Below are positions 1-10,785 of a stretch of DNA of 64,000 nucleotides, one piece after another; position 1 is the stretch's first letter, and each line of letters opens with the position of its first letter. This DNA is from Thuidium tamariscinum (lineage: Eukaryota; Streptophyta; Bryopsida; Hypnales; Thuidiaceae). Both the position numbers and the translations under genes were made by a program. Under the pieces are notes generated by a model that had not been told where the DNA came from, searched no databases, and saw only the letters and a list, made by a program, of their open reading frames with translations. The stretch covers positions 26,478,386 to 26,542,385 of the forward strand of contig OX344752.2 of NCBI GenBank assembly GCA_947034885.2, given 5' to 3'.

Positions 1-611
1 TATAAAGTCTTGAAGAGAAGTTCTTTATACAAGTAGTACTAGGGTGGCCTGTGCTATTGCCACGGTCTAATTTTTTAATGTATAGAAACTTCAAAATTCA
101 ATAACTTTCATGCCGTAGGTTAGAACACCATGAATCAAAGCCCATGCACCCCTCCTCGCCGAGGGCTTTCGGACGGTACCAAATACGCACCCGGAGGACT
201 CACGGTCCGAGAGATCTCAATGTAACAAACAAACAAACATCCAAACAAACAACGTATCTTCATAGGGGGATAGTGCTTAAGAGGATTTATGGCCCCCAGA
301 TGACCGTTTCAAGGGTGTTCCTTGAAACTGTTCCCACTGCTGCAGACCAGCCCCCTACTGGTCTAAATTTTTGAATTTTGAAAAAAAAATCAAAAAAAAC
401 TTCCAAAAAACTTCAGAATGTATTAAAAAGCAAAAAAATGATTTTTTTTTAAATTCAATTTTTATTTAAAAATAATAAAAAATAAAAAATAATTAGTATT
501 ATCTGACATGGTAATCATTCGACCACATCAACATCATGTTCCCAGCATTCTCAATGCGTTCCCAACGTTTGGGAACTCGCAATCTTGTAAACCAGCTAGA
601 AATCCTCTTAT
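1..611. other. AT-rich non-coding stretch with a repeat remnant
   Basis: No gene is seen. The part around 100-260 (a 'CCATGCACCCCTCCTCGCC' stretch, a GGTACC and an AACAAACAAACAAAC run) resembles about 11990-12150, so it is probably a decayed dispersed repeat. The open frame at 144-374 runs across low-complexity sequence and has no recognisable protein features. Bases 380-490 are nearly pure A/T runs. Confidence 0.5.
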
Positions 612-1274
612 GGTAGGATTTACAATGCTTGTGGGATATGTAAATTGGAAGGAAAAAGAGCTTCACCACTCTTAGTGAAGAAAGACTAAAAATAGTATTA
701 AAATTGTGCTTCATTGAAGTATAGTAGTTTAATTTTTTTTTTAACTTCTCCAAAGAAAATTTAGGAAATGAAACAAAGTTTCCAATTCAAAAATCCATTT
801 GAGGTTTTAAATCTAAACAAAAGAATTATGGACAAAATTCAAACCGGAAGTTTGAAGGATTATTTTCTTTCACATTAAAATTTCAAAGATCTCAAAGAAA
901 ATGCTCTTTGGAAAAAAAAATCCTCAAACAAATTATTCAAAGGAAACAAAAATATTTGAAATCCTCAAAGAAAATCAATATGATCCTCAAAGAAAATGTT
1001 CCTTGAATTTCAAACATCTCAAAGAAAATGTTCCTTCAAACATCCAGTTTGAATTTTGTCAATAATTTTTTTGTGGAGATTTGAAACCTCAAATGGATTT
1101 TTGGATTGGATACTTTGCTTTTCTTGATGAAAGTTTAAAGATAAATTTAGCTACTATACCTAAATGAGGCACGAAATTCAAGTTTTAATACTACTTTTAG
1201 TCTCTCTTCATTAAGAGTGGTAGAGCTCCTTCTCCTTCCAATTCACATATCCTACTTATATTGTAAATCCTACC
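612..1274. repeat. Foldback (long inverted repeat) element, about 660 bp
   Basis: The left part from 612 (GGTAGGATTTACAATG, then AATTGGAAGG, CACTCTTAGTGAAG, TTTGAGGTTTTAAAT) reappears as reverse complement in 1015-1274 in mirrored order, ending ATTGTAAATCCTACC. Arms are roughly 260 bp with moderate divergence. The centre (about 880-1015) holds several degenerate 'CCTCAAAGAAAAT' repeats. It looks like a decayed foldback DNA element. No target duplication was identified and no protein is encoded. Confidence 0.7.
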
Positions 1275-2160
1275 AGGCACTATCCTACTTGTATAAAGAG
1301 CTTATCATTACAACTTCATACTCACCAAATGTCAATGAATGAAGTCATTCACATTGCCACAAAAAAAAATTGGGATGATAGATGGTCATTAGACTATTTT
1401 GTGACATTTTTTTCTCCTACAATTTGATTTAAATGCTTAAACCAAATTGTGAATAAAATGAAATAAATAAATAAATTTTTAATATATATAGTTTGATTTT
1501 AAAATATCCAATATTCATGGCTAAGGTGCATTTAAGTACTTTAACCTTGATTATTGCATACCACATACTTGGTTTTTAGGCCATTGACAAGTGTGTGGCA
1601 TTGTAATTTATAGTGAGCAGGAAGAGGGGGACAAAATTCCTTAAGCAAAAAAATGATAATTGTGGGGTCTTCCAAGGTCTATGGAGAAGCCCTCCGGAAG
1701 CCTCATTCTTTCTCTAATGCTTGTATTTTACTTGTTTGACATCATTTTGTGAAAATTTCATCAATTATAAATATATGGATTGGAACATATTAGCATTCAC
1801 AGTTGGAAAAAAAGAATTCTTGAACACTACCCTTTAATTTGACATCACTTTGATTACCATACGTGGAATTTTTTTGCATTACACACTTTGAATTTAAATT
1901 TATAACAATGAGGAAGTTGTAACATATATGTACACCAATCTTCTCTTGAAAAAAATTGTGGAAGACATCCCAAAAAGTTTTTGAATGACACACAATGCCT
2001 AGAAAATTGACTATCCATTAACCTATTTATTTATTTATTTATTCGTGTCATAGAAAATTGGAGATTATTACTCATTGAGTATGTCAAGCATCAAGTGCAA
2101 TCCAGGAAGTTTCCGAAATTCAATGGGCAACGTGTGCATCGATTATGATCTAATGGGAGT
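1275..2160. other. Gene-free AT-rich stretch with one MITE end
   Basis: No coding signal. Around 1683-1719 there is a lone end (CCCTCCGG ... TCTCTAATG) matching the right end of the CATTAGAGAAAATA MITE family found whole at 8609-8957 and 17949-18310. A short (TTTA)n run lies near 2025-2045. Confidence 0.5.
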
Positions 2161-2491
2161 TTAAGGGAGGAGGTCCATAAACTACCACCTAAGGGCTGGA
2201 ACAGAATTTTGGGCAGGTCAAACATCTTGAAGTATTTTCCAGTGAATTTTTCTTGAAAGACAGCTTGAATAGGCATCTAACCCAAGTTGTTTCATATTTT
2301 TTGGAACTCTGTAGAATTAGTTATGAATTTTTGAAGTCAACATGGCATAGGGCTCCAAAACCGCCTACCCCCTCAAATGTTCACTATTTGTACATTATTG
2401 TAAAGATCAAAAAGCATCATGTACCAGAAATATACATTTTAGAAGGTGAGCAGTTTTGGAGCCTAAGCGGTTTTGGAGCCTCCTCCCTTAA
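2161..2491. mobile_element. MITE, TAAGGGAGGAGG family, copy 1
   Basis: About 330 bp bounded by inverted ends TTAAGGGAGGAGGTCC and GAGCCTCCTCCCTTAA. Closely related copies lie at 21478-21807 and 39937-40266, with an inverted diverged copy at 31276-31590 and a weaker one at 30666-30947. A short open frame inside (2253-2516) is shared with the 21.5-kb copy only because both are copies of the same repeat. No transposase is encoded; superfamily unassigned. Confidence 0.8.
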
Positions 2492-2810
2492 ATGTTTACT
2501 TATTTTCTTTGTGTGAAGTTTGCATTGTCAATCATTCTCTATGATAAATTTAAATCTTGAATGCCTGTGGTGAATTTCGTTAAATTCCATAACCAGTTGT
2601 TGACTTTTCAATGCTAATGTGTCTCTATGCCATGGGCTACCCATCACCATCACCATCACAAGTTGTACCTCATAACCTTCTTTCCTTCCAACTTGCTTCC
2701 TACATCCTTGGATCATGAAGATGAAAGGTTGTGATTGAAAATGAACAATCGGTTATGTATGATAACCTTCTCGCTGCTACCATGGCTCGAAAGTTATCTA
2801 ATACATAATT

Positions 2811-3093
2811 ATGCCATTTTTTAGATCACCCCGTTTGAACTGAAAGCTAACATCTAGGACATGTATAGTTTTTCAGACATCTAGGACCGTTATAGATTTC
2901 AAAAATTTAAGACTTATTCAGATTTTAGAATGACTATATGGTTTAAAACATCATGGAAAAATATAGATTCAAACATCTACAATTAGTACAGATTTCAAAA
3001 ATCTATGATGGATTCAGATATCAGACTTCGTAGTTTGAACTGTAAAAAGTGTCAAAGTAATGGAATTTGGCCATTTTAATGAAATTCACCATC
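2811..3093. mobile_element. MITE, 'AAATCTA' family (GCCATTTTAANNAAATT ends), copy 1
   Basis: About 280 bp of alternating 'AGATTTCAAA'/'CATCTAGGAC' segments. It ends GGCCATTTTAATGAAATTCACC, the reverse complement of the left end seen in sister copies at 17351, 19830 and 22140. The left end is truncated here. Non-coding, low GC. Confidence 0.7.
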
Positions 3094-3440
3094 CGTATCC
3101 AATTTTGAATTTTTTTCACATGTTTACTTTTTCCTATCTATCTGTCTATCATGGATACGATTCAAATTTCTCCTCAATTTCATCAAATTCATAAGAAAGG
3201 AATTCTATCTCCAAAGATTCAAGTAACACAGCTCCAGATATCAAGGTCTCTGCTAGTCATTCAACATATGGTCTTTCGAGCGCTCGGGGTAATGGTGTAA
3301 GATAAGAGGCCGGTGTCATTTTCCGAGCTCTTTAGTACTGCGTCCTTTCCGAAGATGATTGGAAAGCTATCTACAAGCATGCGTTTGTTCAATTCATATC
3401 TGATCGAAGACTTGTGAATTGTGTATGATTCATTGTTCAG

Positions 3441-5237
3441 TACGTGTCTGGAAGCTGTTCTGAATTTCAAGACATGGTCAAGAAAGCTCACTCAATGCAA
3501 CCCAAGGATGTTAAAGATTTCAGGTCAGCCTACTTCCTGAACGCCACACCTGAGTCCCGGATCAAGCTGCTGAAACGAATCAAGGTGGTGTGCGACAGCA
3601 TCTCCTTATACACGAAAGTGGTGCTGGACACCCACTACATCGGTGTTTTCGGCGAAGAAGACTCCGGGAAGTCCACCTTCATTAAGGTGAAATATCCAAT
3701 GATGATGCTCTGGCCTCGTACTGATCGACCGAGGTCTTGGTATTGATTCCTTCATTTCTATGGTGTGGAATGAGTTTCTTGCTGTGAATGTGCTTGATTT
3801 TCCTTACGCAGGCTGCTGTTTACAGTTGAGCACGTTTAATGTAACGGATTGCATAGGACAGACTCCGATCCGGCTACCCACACTAGACATTTCGGAGCAT
3901 GAGAAGTAGGGATTCCATGAGAAATTTGCGCGCAAAAAAACTCGAATTGGACCTGATCTCAGGGATATGAACTAGCTTTTCAACGCGCTAGTTTGCGTCC
4001 AAAGTGGAGTTGTCAGTAATTAGGCACAATAGTTTCGACCTGTAGGCTAGGGTTTATTATTCAGTCTTCATTTCAAATTTTTGCATATTGATGTGTTATG
4101 AATTTTGTCATGTAGTACACTGAAATACGATGACCTTTCTTGAAGCCAAGGCAAATTGGCAACGCCTCTTTCCATGTATTCGGTCTGATTTGGGACAATT
4201 AGGTACTTGGTTTCAGAAAAGGTTTCAGGTTATCTGGGATAGAGGAAGAACAATAGTTTTAGAAATTAAGCGGTAAGCAAACTCACTTGGTAACCAACCG
4301 ATCGATCTCCTTTGGTTGTGTGCAGAGAGTTCTGAAGAAATTCGGCACCCGTTTCCACGGTGCCAAGTTGCCGGCCACGGGCATGGACATTCATACCAAA
4401 ATTGCAGTGCCCTACAGGTTGAACAAGACTTTGTGGCTGGTGGACTTCCCAGGCAGCAACGGAGACGACTGTTATGCCAACATGTGGAAACAATTCACGG
4501 CCATTTCGAGCTCGGCGATCCTGTTTTTTCCGTTTGCTGTAAGGCCAACTAGCTCTGCATTGCACTATTTATATGTCCGTGCACAATTCAATATATAATT
4601 AATCACTAGTACAAAAATACCTTGTTTTTGTTAACCTAACTTCCGAGAATTTTTTCCTTTGATGAGTAACTGTTAATAAAACCCAAGAAATCAATGTCAA
4701 CAAGAGGTGGGTTTCTGCTAACTAGGGGCACCGAGCTTGTGTGCGCTTCATTGCAACGTCTCGATCAGGACTCTTGTTGCTTGCTTGAGATCGATCGAGT
4801 CTAGCTATTTATTTCTTAACTAATGAGGCTTCTTTAGAACTCGATCTGAATTGGACCTGCGACCATATGTGTATGTGGCAGGGTGATGTGAAGAGGGAGC
4901 AAGTGGACATGTACAAGGACATGAAGGACAATCTAGGAGCCGAGACGGAGGTGGTCGTTGTGTTCAACAAAGTGGATTTGATGTTCACCCCTCGCAACAA
5001 ATTAAAGCGATCCTGACTGTCGACTACTTCCAGGAGCAACGAGCCCAGACTCGGAGGAAGTTCAAATGCGAGGAGAACGACGGGATTCACTTCAGTTGTG
5101 TGGAACCAGATCCTCCGGAATCCCTGGAAGAACTCCAGAAGGTGGGGGTGCTGGGATATGAAGAAATCATGTGGGTGGTGCATCCGAATTGGAAGGCACC
5201 TGAAAGCGTCCCAAACTCCCACTGTGGGCTTAATTGA
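3441..5237 (+). CDS. IRG/dynamin-like P-loop GTPase gene, 3 exons, frame broken near its 3' end
   Basis: Exons join in phase 0 at canonical sites: about 3441-3686 (possible acceptor CAG just before 3441; first internal ATG at 3474), 4326-4538, and 4882 onward. The joined product has a G1 P-loop GEEDSGKST, a threonine in a PATGMD segment as candidate G2, G3 as DFPGSNG and G4 as NKVD. This is the order expected of a nucleotide-binding GTPase. The DFPG motif and short domain resemble immunity-related/dynamin-like GTPases rather than Rab/Ras. In exon 3 the frame used through FNKVDLMF meets a TGA at 5014-5016. The adjacent frame carries plausible coding sequence (QQIKAILTVDYFQEQ ... to a TGA at 5235-5237). 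So either a one-base indel has broken the gene or the C-terminus is genuinely short. An upstream 5' exon may exist but was not found. Family assignment is inference; motifs and splice sites are seen. Confidence 0.7.
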
Positions 5238-6336
5238 GCGTGACTGCGTCGTATTGTGGAACTGACTCAATTTTTTGTGTTGAGTCCAAAGGGCGGGACC
5301 TTAGATTGTCTTAGAATGCATTTTCCATTTCTCCGGAAACCTTATAGTTGGATATATTCTGAATTTAGCAGCAGTAGGTTCTCAGGATTATCTGAGGTTG
5401 TACATTTTAGGCAAGAATTTATAGGAATTGCTTTAGAAACAAGTCTTGATTAATATATGTAGTATTCTTCATTGATGCCTGGGACCCCGGCTTGTCTCAT
5501 TGGGTAATCAACTTTATGAATTTATAAACGTCTGAAAGGCCCTTAGGGATGTGAAGTTTTCTGTTCTGTGCGTGAAGTTTTTGAAAATGACCTGTTTTCT
5601 AATAGAAGGTCCAAACTCAAAAAAATTAGACTAATCTACAAATTCATTGTTCATTCATAAGGTTTCCTACTAGAACGTTAATCCCCCTAAAACAGAAAAT
5701 TGAAAGAATCCATGGGTCAATCACAATGTGTCAAATTGATTGAATCAACGACAATTATAAAAAACGTGTTTTCATACTTGCACCTATCAATGTCTTAACG
5801 TTTTTACTGACAATCGTGTACAGACTTTCTCCTTATTCCCTCCTAAAAAAATTATAGATCTGTACACATTCAATTTAAAATGCACGGTTGCAATGTACTT
5901 TCAACTTTTCGTCTAATTTTTAAACAGCAAGTGGGGTCAGAGCTAGGGTCGGAGTTCCGCAGGGTCATCATCAGATCTCACAGGAAGTCGGAACACTTTT
6001 GTTAACCTTGCAAGCTGCATGCAAGTCGCTTACAAACCCCTTTCGATTTGAACATATGGACCTAATTTCTGTGGAGCACAATAATTTCTCACCGACTGAA
6101 ATCATATCGGAGTGCAGAGATCGAGAGTTGAGACCCGCACTTCATATTTATTGCTGAGGGTTAGAGCCTGGAGATTGTCCATCGACATCTCTGCTTCTCG
6201 GTCGGCTGGATTGCCATTAAAAGCTCCCAGTTGCATTACTCTTCTCGTTTTGCCAGCAGGGAGAGTGAGTGAGTTCCAGAACTCTGCGTAGATAGATTAA
6301 GTCTAGCAATATCAATGATCGAACACCAATTCGATC

Positions 6337-8321
6337 ATGAGTCGAACTACTTCAAGCTTGTCAATTGTATCTCAGCAGCAAATCGTCGTCACCGTCCTAG
6401 TCCGAGCGTTTCTGCTTCAAACGATTATACCTATCGATTCCTTCCAGTGCGCTGCGCGGAAGTTAGTCGAGAGCGTCCCCCTTGTTCAGAACCAGACTGG
6501 AGTGGTGGGAGTTTGGACATGGAACGCCACGAATCCGTACTCCCCTCTCTCCGACTTCCGCAGCGAGGCGGTTCGCAAGTACTATACTGTCTGGCCAGAA
6601 GACATCCCCGGCCAGTCCTTCCGGTACCCGTGCGAGGACCGAGCCTCGAAGCTGATGCTGGAGAATTTCACCTACCCAAAGGGTGGAGGGCTCATCCAAA
6701 CGGTGCAGTACTTTGATCTAGGCATTGTGAGGCATTATAAACCGTACTGGATCCGACCCAAGCCGTGCGATGAGTGCTGGTCGCCTTGGAGCAAACCGCT
6801 GGGGTGGACTCCGATCTATTGCGAACGACGCGACATTTTCAACCTTTATTATTCCAGGTACGTGCACATGCCATCTCTTCGATATGTCAGCTAGCTAGGT
6901 TGGGTGATGTTAGAGTGCAAGCTCCTTGGATTTGAAGGAACAGTTGACGTCAATTTCGTTTCACCATTTTTGAAGATTACATTAGCTGTTGCAAACGCAA
7001 ATTACAAACGCAAAATAGATAGATCAACGCAAAGGGCATTTTATCCATAGCACAGTGGACTGCTAACCTAGGATGTCCATCCCATTGGAGACCCATATCC
7101 CTTCCTGGCTTGACGGTTCACCGGCCTGGCTCACTCTTGAATAGAATTTGGGCCATGTTTGTGAAATTGGGAATGGAGGTTTGCATTAGTGTGTCGAGAA
7201 TTCCCACGATCGAGGTGTAAGTTCTAGAAATTAAACCAAGTCACATTATTATATACGGTTGGCAAAATTGATGTTAAAAACTGCCTTGGATGGTTTCAAT
7301 AAGTCTTGGGGGTGTCGACAATATCAATCCTCAATTTCGTAAAATTGGCTTGATCCTGCACCACAAACTATTTAAAACCGAAATGGCAATATTGTCGGTA
7401 GCAGTTTCAACTAGCGCGGCCTGAAAGTGCCAATGTGTAGTCGTGGATTCGTACTCCAATTCAAAGAAATTGAGGTTCAATGATTGTAGAGAGTTTGGAA
7501 GACTTGATCAAGACTGAGGTGATGATATGCATAATCGTAAGATTATACGTTGGTGTCTTAATTGGGGTCCATATCTCTGCAGGACACATAGTACGGTCCT
7601 CCAAGGATTGCAATTTGGCGTGATCATGGTGCTCATCCAGCAAGTAGCGTTCGTCGTCATTGCCGTCTTGATCCCCGTTTGTTACTTGAATCGAAGCCAA
7701 GGTTTCCATGAAATGCGCCTCTTAACCAAACAGCGTCTGCAATGCCTCAAGTGGGGGTCGACTTTTGTGAATAGCTTGCATCTGCTCGCCATGGCAGTGG
7801 CGGGGTCCCTCCTCTTGGAAGGCTATGGCCACTCGGACGACTGGAGAACGTCGTCCATGAATACGTTGGCGTCCTACTACCGTGTGCAGACCGGGTGCGC
7901 GTTCGCGGCCTCCTTCCTTGGTCAATGTGCCGACAGCTTGAAGAGTAGCCGTCATCTTACAGTGTCCAGTGGAAACGGTACCAACAAGCAGGCAGAGGAG
8001 AGGGAGCGGACGAAGTCACACATAGAAATGGTGATTGGCCAAGTAGTGGTGTGTGTGGTGACGACGGAGTATTTGTACGTAATAGATGACGAGCATCAGA
8101 ATTTCATGATCCAAGTGGTGTTTGGGGTCGTGACGGTGGCAGTGATTTTTTCCATGGTTACTGCCATCGCCGTCGGGGCCTCGTCGTTGAGGTTGATAGG
8201 GAAGGTGCTTTGGACTCACGTGAGAAGCAAGTGGAGTGGGAATGTTGAGGGCTTGTCGTTGAGGTCGATGGGGAAGGTGCTTGGGACTTACATGAGAAGC
8301 TTGCGGAATGGATCTTCGTAG
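6337..8321 (+). CDS. Unrecognised multi-pass membrane protein (paralogue 1), 2 exons, 419 aa
   Basis: Exon 1 is 6337-6857 (ATG, donor AG|GTACGT) and exon 2 is 7583-8321 (acceptor CTCTGCAG, stop TAG). They join in phase 2 to 420 codons including the stop. Residues about 16-34 are a hydrophobic signal or anchor (IVVTVLVRAFLLQTIIPI). Next comes a region of about 140 residues with N-glycosylation sequons at N52, N63 and N110 and several cysteines (C100, C144, C147, C162), suggesting a lumenal or extracellular domain. Exon 2 encodes about four or five hydrophobic segments near residues 185-209, 231-250, 268-285, 313-332 and 342-366. The C-terminus is an internal duplication (SLRLIGKVLWTHVRSKW / SLRSMGKVLGTYMRS). 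I do not recognise the family. The paralogue at 19233-21081 preserves the frame, the intron position and these features, which argues for a real gene. The intron (6858-7582) also contains a tRNA-like stretch near 7040-7110. Confidence 0.85.
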
Positions 8322-8407
8322 AAGAAATTCATGCAAATCGATCAGGAAGCTGAAGAAGAAGAATTCTGGTGCAGAAAGGCATCCCCACACACAACCTGGT
8401 ATGTATG

Positions 8408-9171
8408 GCGAACTTCAATCAAATGACAACATTCCATTATTTTGACAATTGACACTTTGACACAGACGTGGTCTGAAATCTAAACTATTTATAGATTTTT
8501 TAAATCTATAACTATGTCTTAGGTATCTAAAATCTATATCGGACTAAGATGTTTCAGATTGTGCAATTTGAAATCTAAACCCATTATAGATTTTTGAAAT
8601 CTATAAATCATTAGAGAAAATATCGACTCTCCAAAGGGCCGTCTAACTTTGACAAGCCAGTCTACATAAGGATTTCTATGTAAGCTTGATTTCTGTATAA
8701 AGTGTCCGATTCCTGACAAGAAATGTGGTTCAGCTTGTGTGAATATCTTCAGAATATGTCAGTTTTTACAGCTTTCGTTCAATGAAGTTGAAGAGCTCGC
8801 ATTTCGAAGCTCTGACGTTCAGCTGCACTGTTGAGCACATGACACTTGTCCGTCACAGCTATAGGGGAAATTTTTTGCCTCATACTAAATAAATGTAATG
8901 AGGGTCCCTTTCGCCACTTCTTAGCGGCCCTCTGGAGAGTCGAGATTTTCTCTAATGTGTATTAGGTATCTGAAATCTATATCGGACCAAAATGTTTCAG
9001 ATTGTACAGTTTGAAATCTAAACTCATCATAGATTTTTGAAATCTATATGTGTTCTATATGTCTTCAATTTCTACACCTTTTGTAGATGTCAGTTTTCAA
9101 TTCAAACTATATGGTCTGAAAAATGGCATATGGAATATCGCCATTTTAACAAAATTTGCCATAATGTTTGA
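8408..9171. mobile_element. MITE, 'AAATCTA' family, copy 2, split by another MITE
   Basis: The left half (8408-8608) starts with a decayed TTCAATCAAATGACAACATTCC-type end. The right half (8958-9171) ends GCCATTTTAACAAAATTTGCC. The two halves are separated by the CATTAGAGAAAATA MITE at 8609-8957. An 88-bp segment (8521-8608) is repeated at 8964-9052 on the other side of the insertion. It lies directly 3' of the membrane-protein gene and is absent from the equivalent place in copy 2. Confidence 0.75.
8609..8957. mobile_element. MITE, CATTAGAGAAAATA family, copy 1 (nested)
   Basis: About 350 bp with inverted ends CATTAGAGAAAATATCGACT and AGTCGAGATTTTCTCTAATG, extending into AAGGGCC / GGCCCTCTGG. 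A second full copy, in opposite orientation, is at 17949-18310, and a lone end lies near 1683-1719. GC is higher than in the surrounding AT-rich repeat. No coding capacity. Confidence 0.85.
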
Positions 9172-9216
9172 ATGAACACCAAGTTGAAGTTGAAGTTGAA
9201 AGCTATCATATATTAA

Positions 9217-9446
9217 CCCCTAAAAGACAAGTCCGTGGCTATGGAAATCATGAATTCTAATACTATGGGAATCATTGGTTCAAAAAAATTCAAAAACATT
9301 TGTCGGACGTTAAAGCACTATATAGAAGTTCTTCCCTTTCGAGTTTCCACCCCTAATTCCAAGGATGAATAATTGCATTTTTGCCCTATGTAGAAAGATT
9401 CTCTCTCGTTCCTCTACCAAAAAATAGCCTTCCTATCATTTATGGG
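9217..9446. mobile_element. Short TTAA-flanked MITE (about 230 bp), copy 1
   Basis: It begins CCCCTAAAAGACAAG after TTAA (9213-9216) and ends ATTTATGGG before TTAA (9447-9450). The same element is inverted at 53873-54094, also bounded by TTAA (53869-53872 and 54095-54098). A diverged copy is at about 39028-39255. The 3' TTAA is shared with the longer TTAA element that follows. Copy 2 of the segmental duplication (about 21215-21222, ATATTAAGG) has neither and is the empty site. Confidence 0.8.
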
Positions 9447-9450
9447 TTAA

Positions 9451-10390
9451 CCCCTAAAGCCTTGAACAGCATTTTTTGAGATTATAAATTTTTGGGTAGC
9501 TTACTATGGATGGAGTTTTTATTTTTTTTCTTTGAAATTTTGATGCAATGTATGCCCAAGGAGTAGCTTTAAGACCCGACAATTTTCATAACTTTTGACT
9601 TCACGGTTAAAAAGTTATGGCAGGATATGTTGTTTTCATTACTCGGCGGATAGCTCAGGCAGCTGAAAAAACTTCTTCAAAAAAACTTTTTTTTAAAAGT
9701 GAAATTTCAAATTGGTTCTTTAGGTTTATACAAACATGGTAAGATTTGAATCAATCCATTCCGATCAATGAGTCAAAAGTTATGAAGATTTTGAGTTTGA
9801 GGTAGTTTGTGGCTAGTTACATAATCTCTACAGTACAAAAAAAGTTTGAAATTCTTCATTTAATTCAATTTTTCATATTTTTGGAAAAAAATAAAAATAG
9901 AAGGTGTAGATTGTTTATTACAACATTTTAACCATTGGTATTGAAAACTTTCAATTCCATGAATAAAATGTTCACAATTTAGTATTTTGGCTCATTTTAC
10001 TTCTTTCTCCTTAGTTATTTTTTCCTATATGTTGTACAATTCTAAATGGTTTGAATTTTTTTGAGAATGTATCCAACTTGCATTGAAGTATGAATTCAAA
10101 GAGTAACCACCATTTTGAATTTTTTTTCACACAAATGTGACCTTGTGAAGTGCAGCTGCCCAGATTTTCGCAGGGATAAAAAAACAGTTTTTGCCAATTC
10201 AAATGCTTATATCTTGCCATCTGCACGGTGGAAATTTTTGAAATTTTTTCCACATGTTTACAAACCACATTAATACAAGATCCTACAGTTACATGAGTCA
10301 AAAATGTGTTTTAAAAAAAAATTGCACTTGTATTAGAAATGGCAGTTTTGGAGCATTTTGGGTGAAAACATAGTCAAAAACCTTTAGGGG
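9451..10390. mobile_element. Long TTAA-flanked non-autonomous element (940 bp), copy 1
   Basis: Inverted ends CCCCTAAAG and CTTTAGGGG lie between TTAA at 9447-9450 and TTAA at 10391-10394. A second copy is at 47072-47995 with the same ends, the same flanking TTAA and shared internal sequence (for example CAATTTTCATAACTTTTGAC and GTGAAAACATAGTC). TTAA targets with CCC-initial ends are known for piggyBac-like elements; Kolobok and Sola3 also use TTAA. No transposase frame is present, so superfamily is inference. Confidence 0.8.
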
Positions 10391-10785
10391 TTAAGGTATT
10401 GTGACAAGGAAAGAGACCTTTCATAACTCATGAAGAGTTACAAGTATTTGATCACATGCTATCTCTTTGTTTTTACAAGAAGTGTACCTATCTAAATCTA
10501 TCTTTCTAGAAGGCAAAAAATTAATATTGCCTTCTATTGTTCTAAGCAATGTATGGAATTGCTTAAGTGGTTGACTATGGCCTATAGATGGTTCTATCAT
10601 ACTATCAACTTGAAGATAAAAATTTACCATCCCAAACTTAATTGATGCTATCTACACCTCCCAATATGTCAAATTGTCAACATCACAGGATTGAAGTGCA
10701 AAAATCTCTAGCATGAAGTATTGTCACTCCTAGTTAGCAAATAACAAAACCTCAAGTCAATTTATAACATAATCATTTAACTAAA

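Larger units (their letters stand above)
5427..10785. repeat. Segmental duplication, copy 1
   Basis: From GAATTGCTTTAGAAACAAGTC (about 5427) to AACATAATCATTTAAC (about 10785) this region is collinear with 18327-21962. It includes the 5' flank, both exons and the 3' flank of a membrane-protein gene. This copy is longer (about 5.4 versus 3.6 kb) mainly because it carries a different intron and the TTAA and nested-MITE insertions that copy 2 lacks. Copy 2 carries MITEs absent here. Exons look roughly 85-90 percent alike by eye. Confidence 0.85.

Noticed and set aside
144-374. 76-codon open frame
   Set aside because: Runs through a AACAAACAAAC low-complexity repeat; no protein features, no splice or start context.
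2253-2516. Open frame apparently conserved with 21570-21794
   Set aside because: Both frames lie inside copies of the same TAAGGGAGGAGG MITE; the similarity is repeat similarity, and other copies do not keep the frame.
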